From an uncultured Ruminococcus sp. (GTDB lineage: Bacteria > Bacillota > Clostridia > Lachnospirales > Lachnospiraceae): a stretch of 64,000 nt of DNA. Below the pieces are notes generated by a model. That model made no database searches, was not told the DNA's origin, and worked only from the letters and a program-made list of their open reading frames with translations. Position 1 is the first letter of the stretch. Each line of letters begins with the position of its first letter. Position numbers and translations under genes: made by a program. Below, piece after piece: positions 63,001 to 64,000 of the stretch. The stretch lies in NCBI GenBank assembly GCA_900066355.1, contig FMEL01000011.1:73148-137147 (forward strand), in the 5' to 3' direction.

Positions 63001-64000
63001 CACTTAAAGAGTTGCAGAAGCTTGCACTTGTAGCTCCTAATCATACCTACAAGCTTCATAATGAGGCAAGCTGGGGTGGTGCAGACAGTCAGGTAGATGT
63101 TGATTACACATGCAAACCATTAACTAAATCGGATGCTTTTGAGTACAGCACAAATAAAGTACATTTTACTATCAAAGCAAATGAAGCAGGGCTGAAATTA
63201 AACGGAGGAGAGTCACTAACTCTGACAGATACCATGTCTACGACACTGCGCTATGATGCAAGCAGTCTTGTCGTGAAGGCTGACGGAGAAGATATCACAC
63301 AGAAGGTTGTTCCTAATGAAAATAACGGTACGCTTACAATCACAGGTATACCGGATGAAAAAGTCATTGAGATCACTTATGATGCACGAGTACTTGGCAG
63401 TGGTCAGGTTACTTACTCCAACAGAGCAGAACTGACCGGCTGTGGAGATGGCATCAATATTTCCAAAACGGTAACTTTAAATGGAAGTGCCGGTGGTGGC
63501 GGTTCACGGCTGGGAATCAAGATCCGTAAATATAAAGCAGGTGATCAGTCCAGCAAATTAGCAGGTGCAGTATTCCAGCTTTATAAACGGGATGATAATG
63601 GCAACGGAGTACCGGTCACAGATAAAAACGATAACATTGTTACCTGTACAACAAATGACGATGGAAATGCAGAACTGCAAACTGATATGGATAAAAATGG
63701 CTGGGCATTTGTAAAGGACAGAACATATTATTTAGTTGAGATAACTGCACCGGAAGGATATCAGCTTGATTCCACACCAATAGAATTTAAATTTGTAGAT
63801 TCTCCATCAGCTTCTAATGAATATTACAGTGGTGATACGATTTATGTAGCAAACACGGAGAAACCAGCTAGCGGAAGTGTACAGGTAACAAAAGCATTCA
63901 GCGGCTTGGAGAAACTGCCAGAAGGCTTCCAGATCAAAAACAGCTTTAACGATACAGTATTCACAGTAGGAAATAAGACAAGTGGAACAGGAAAAGCGAA
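60048..64000 (+). CDS. Very large secreted surface adhesin with SpaA-type domains, 3' truncated by the window edge
   Basis: The frame is open from ATG 60048 to the last base (over 1,310 codons), with no stop. It has an N-terminal signal peptide (KKFEKGKRFLTFLLVALMVVQ...), then a Pro/Glu/Thr/Ala linker with TEAP and QEAP repeats (about residues 40-145). A long run of beta-rich isopeptide/adhesin-like modules follows, with repeated ITYxA and VTDxL patterns. Residues about 1152-1264 form a SpaA/Cna-B-like domain (KIRKYKAGDQSSKLAGAVFQLYKRD ... YYLVEITAPEGYQ); a further module begins at about 1275. An LPxTG anchor would be beyond the window. The upstream LytTR system may regulate it. Confidence 0.88.
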   Translation, partial: MKKFEKGKRFLTFLLVALMVVQQSSVTTLAEELAEYTQEAQNQDTEAVAEVSEASEPEASVPDSDKAQEQQPAAEEPAAPAEQETAEVTEAPQATEAPAQEAAPTEAPAQEAEQTEAPQENAAVTETPQATEAPAVTEAPAETATKAQFSGAVDNATANVTLSQPISDKAVFVAKQYSVDSDYFVNNAEAAVSQWVINNGLTVLDATAYDMHFEEDGQEIAVNQSANVSLSFNSPILTMTGDAGVPSNIYVLHIVNGQAVAAGSASQDGNGAVVAANVVTEGFSPFVFVKAVSGDAVEPAESSADLSNFVTSVTLNGAEWNDNTTILPDTDYEIELTFKENQEGMQFNTAGELEYTLPDALLNSWLASAQEFDLNIDGHTVTGNKARLSKDGRTLIVKLNNNDPNLTGSGDVHFWIKIGAKFDANKNGQEIKFGASTNKTLHIDNSSSVSINKTHSDYDSNKNELTYTVEVTSKGANQKVQVTDALSGEILKFKEIKSITSNKRDNLSQDVTPSGNGFQYAVGDMVHDEVVTITYTAEVDYSKIPANGTVSVDNKKNTASVIVDGEKKEEKTDTYDKDINNKISISKSMTGATENGVVTDPSNIPWKLVVNESKRASMSGKNITDTIDSNSQAYMHYTGSGITIQVSTGEVRTIPWSNLNLAKDSNGNIISWSYTAPESDGNVSYEISYATAADNSSFYDKTDLKNNASVDGGGSGSATAPVGPNEGNKGAAIAKQGKLSADHKKITWTITVTVPVNGIPNATLVDSLPCSDPYLDVYDGEGITVKYLDADETHTDTLSQDRKTITIAFSYRDTDGTIKKGLKGTGEKRTLEITYSTNVDSEWAQTDEAWRYGHTNTAKLTGPNITASDTVHVTKTSLSKSGQCNGTVKIGNVDYPKFDFTLTFKGDVTDGDEVTDTFPTEYFKVYENPQIAGSNNQWYQGETKGGNVSATSTGFKIDSYPKDADNEYYKYYQLRYTLIPKDENALKELQKLALVAPNHTYKLHNEASWGGADSQVDVDYTCKPLTKSDAFEYSTNKVHFTIKANEAGLKLNGGESLTLTDTMSTTLRYDASSLVVKADGEDITQKVVPNENNGTLTITGIPDEKVIEITYDARVLGSGQVTYSNRAELTGCGDGINISKTVTLNGSAGGGGSRLGIKIRKYKAGDQSSKLAGAVFQLYKRDDNGNGVPVTDKNDNIVTCTTNDDGNAELQTDMDKNGWAFVKDRTYYLVEITAPEGYQLDSTPIEFKFVDSPSASNEYYSGDTIYVANTEKPASGSVQVTKAFSGLEKLPEGFQIKNSFNDTVFTVGNKTSGTGKA

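Overview
The window looks like a chromosomal segment of a spore-forming, Gram-positive gut Clostridium-type bacterium, most likely a Lachnospiraceae member (Bacillota, Clostridia). The supporting signs are a SipL-like SPOCS/LysM spore-coat protein, GerA-type germinant receptor genes, strong AGGAGG ribosome sites, many small Lachnospiraceae-type families (DUF1934, DUF4317, DUF6483, DUF1700/DUF4097), lipoprotein foldases, and a SpaA-type surface adhesin. No rRNA, tRNA, CRISPR array, insertion sequence or prophage was seen. The genus assignment is inference.

Layout. 1-7.9 kb: a left-truncated SipL-like gene, ispE, a FadR-type regulator, a GerA-type gene, a GerAB-GerAC fusion, a small membrane or lipoprotein ORF, murI and a DUF1934 gene. 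8-15.5 kb: a cell-envelope block with one membrane protein on the minus strand, two tandem polysaccharide-deacetylase-like paralogs, an extracytoplasmic trigger-factor-like lipoprotein, nagA and a classical NodB-type deacetylase with wall-binding repeats. 15.5-25.8 kb: glgB, a 77-aa protein, two COG0523 metallochaperone GTPases (one with a His/Cys repeat tract, one fused to a TIGR03943-type domain), pth, mfd and a PrsA/parvulin-FKBP lipoprotein. 25.9-31.3 kb: a divergent metabolic cassette with a PucR-type regulator, an Old Yellow Enzyme fused to an acetoacetate-decarboxylase-like domain, and an SDR. 31.3-41.8 kb: housekeeping and signalling genes, including DUF4317, DUF6483, a GGDEF-REC-HD-GYP protein with an HPt partner, a PadR/DUF1700/DUF4097 operon, azlCD, an MNT/HEPN pair, a frameshifted VOC gene, asparaginase and a nitrilase. 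41.8-42.8 kb: about 1 kb with no ordinary gene, holding a compact type I toxin-antitoxin-like locus (27-aa hydrophobic peptide plus convergent RNA), a repeat-structured terminator region, and the promoter and operators of the next operon. 42.8-51.2 kb: a LacI-controlled sugar operon with a divergent AnmK-like kinase, a complete RbsBAC-type ABC importer, a Gfo/Idh dehydrogenase and a zinc alcohol dehydrogenase. 51.2-57.7 kb: a J-domain protein, an Rpn-type nuclease, TetR, DegV, a DUF362 ferredoxin protein and a Na+-dependent transporter. 57.8 kb to the end: an AgrA/AgrC-type LytTR two-component system followed by a very large secreted adhesin that runs off the right edge.

The two best candidates for undescribed biology are the OYE-decarboxylase fusion with its SDR and PucR partner, and the sugar operon built around a kinase of the AnmK/levoglucosan-kinase superfamily that has lost several canonical AnmK motifs. 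Smaller items of interest are the type I toxin-antitoxin locus, the GerAB-GerAC fusion, the paired COG0523 proteins and the two multi-domain extracytoplasmic foldases.
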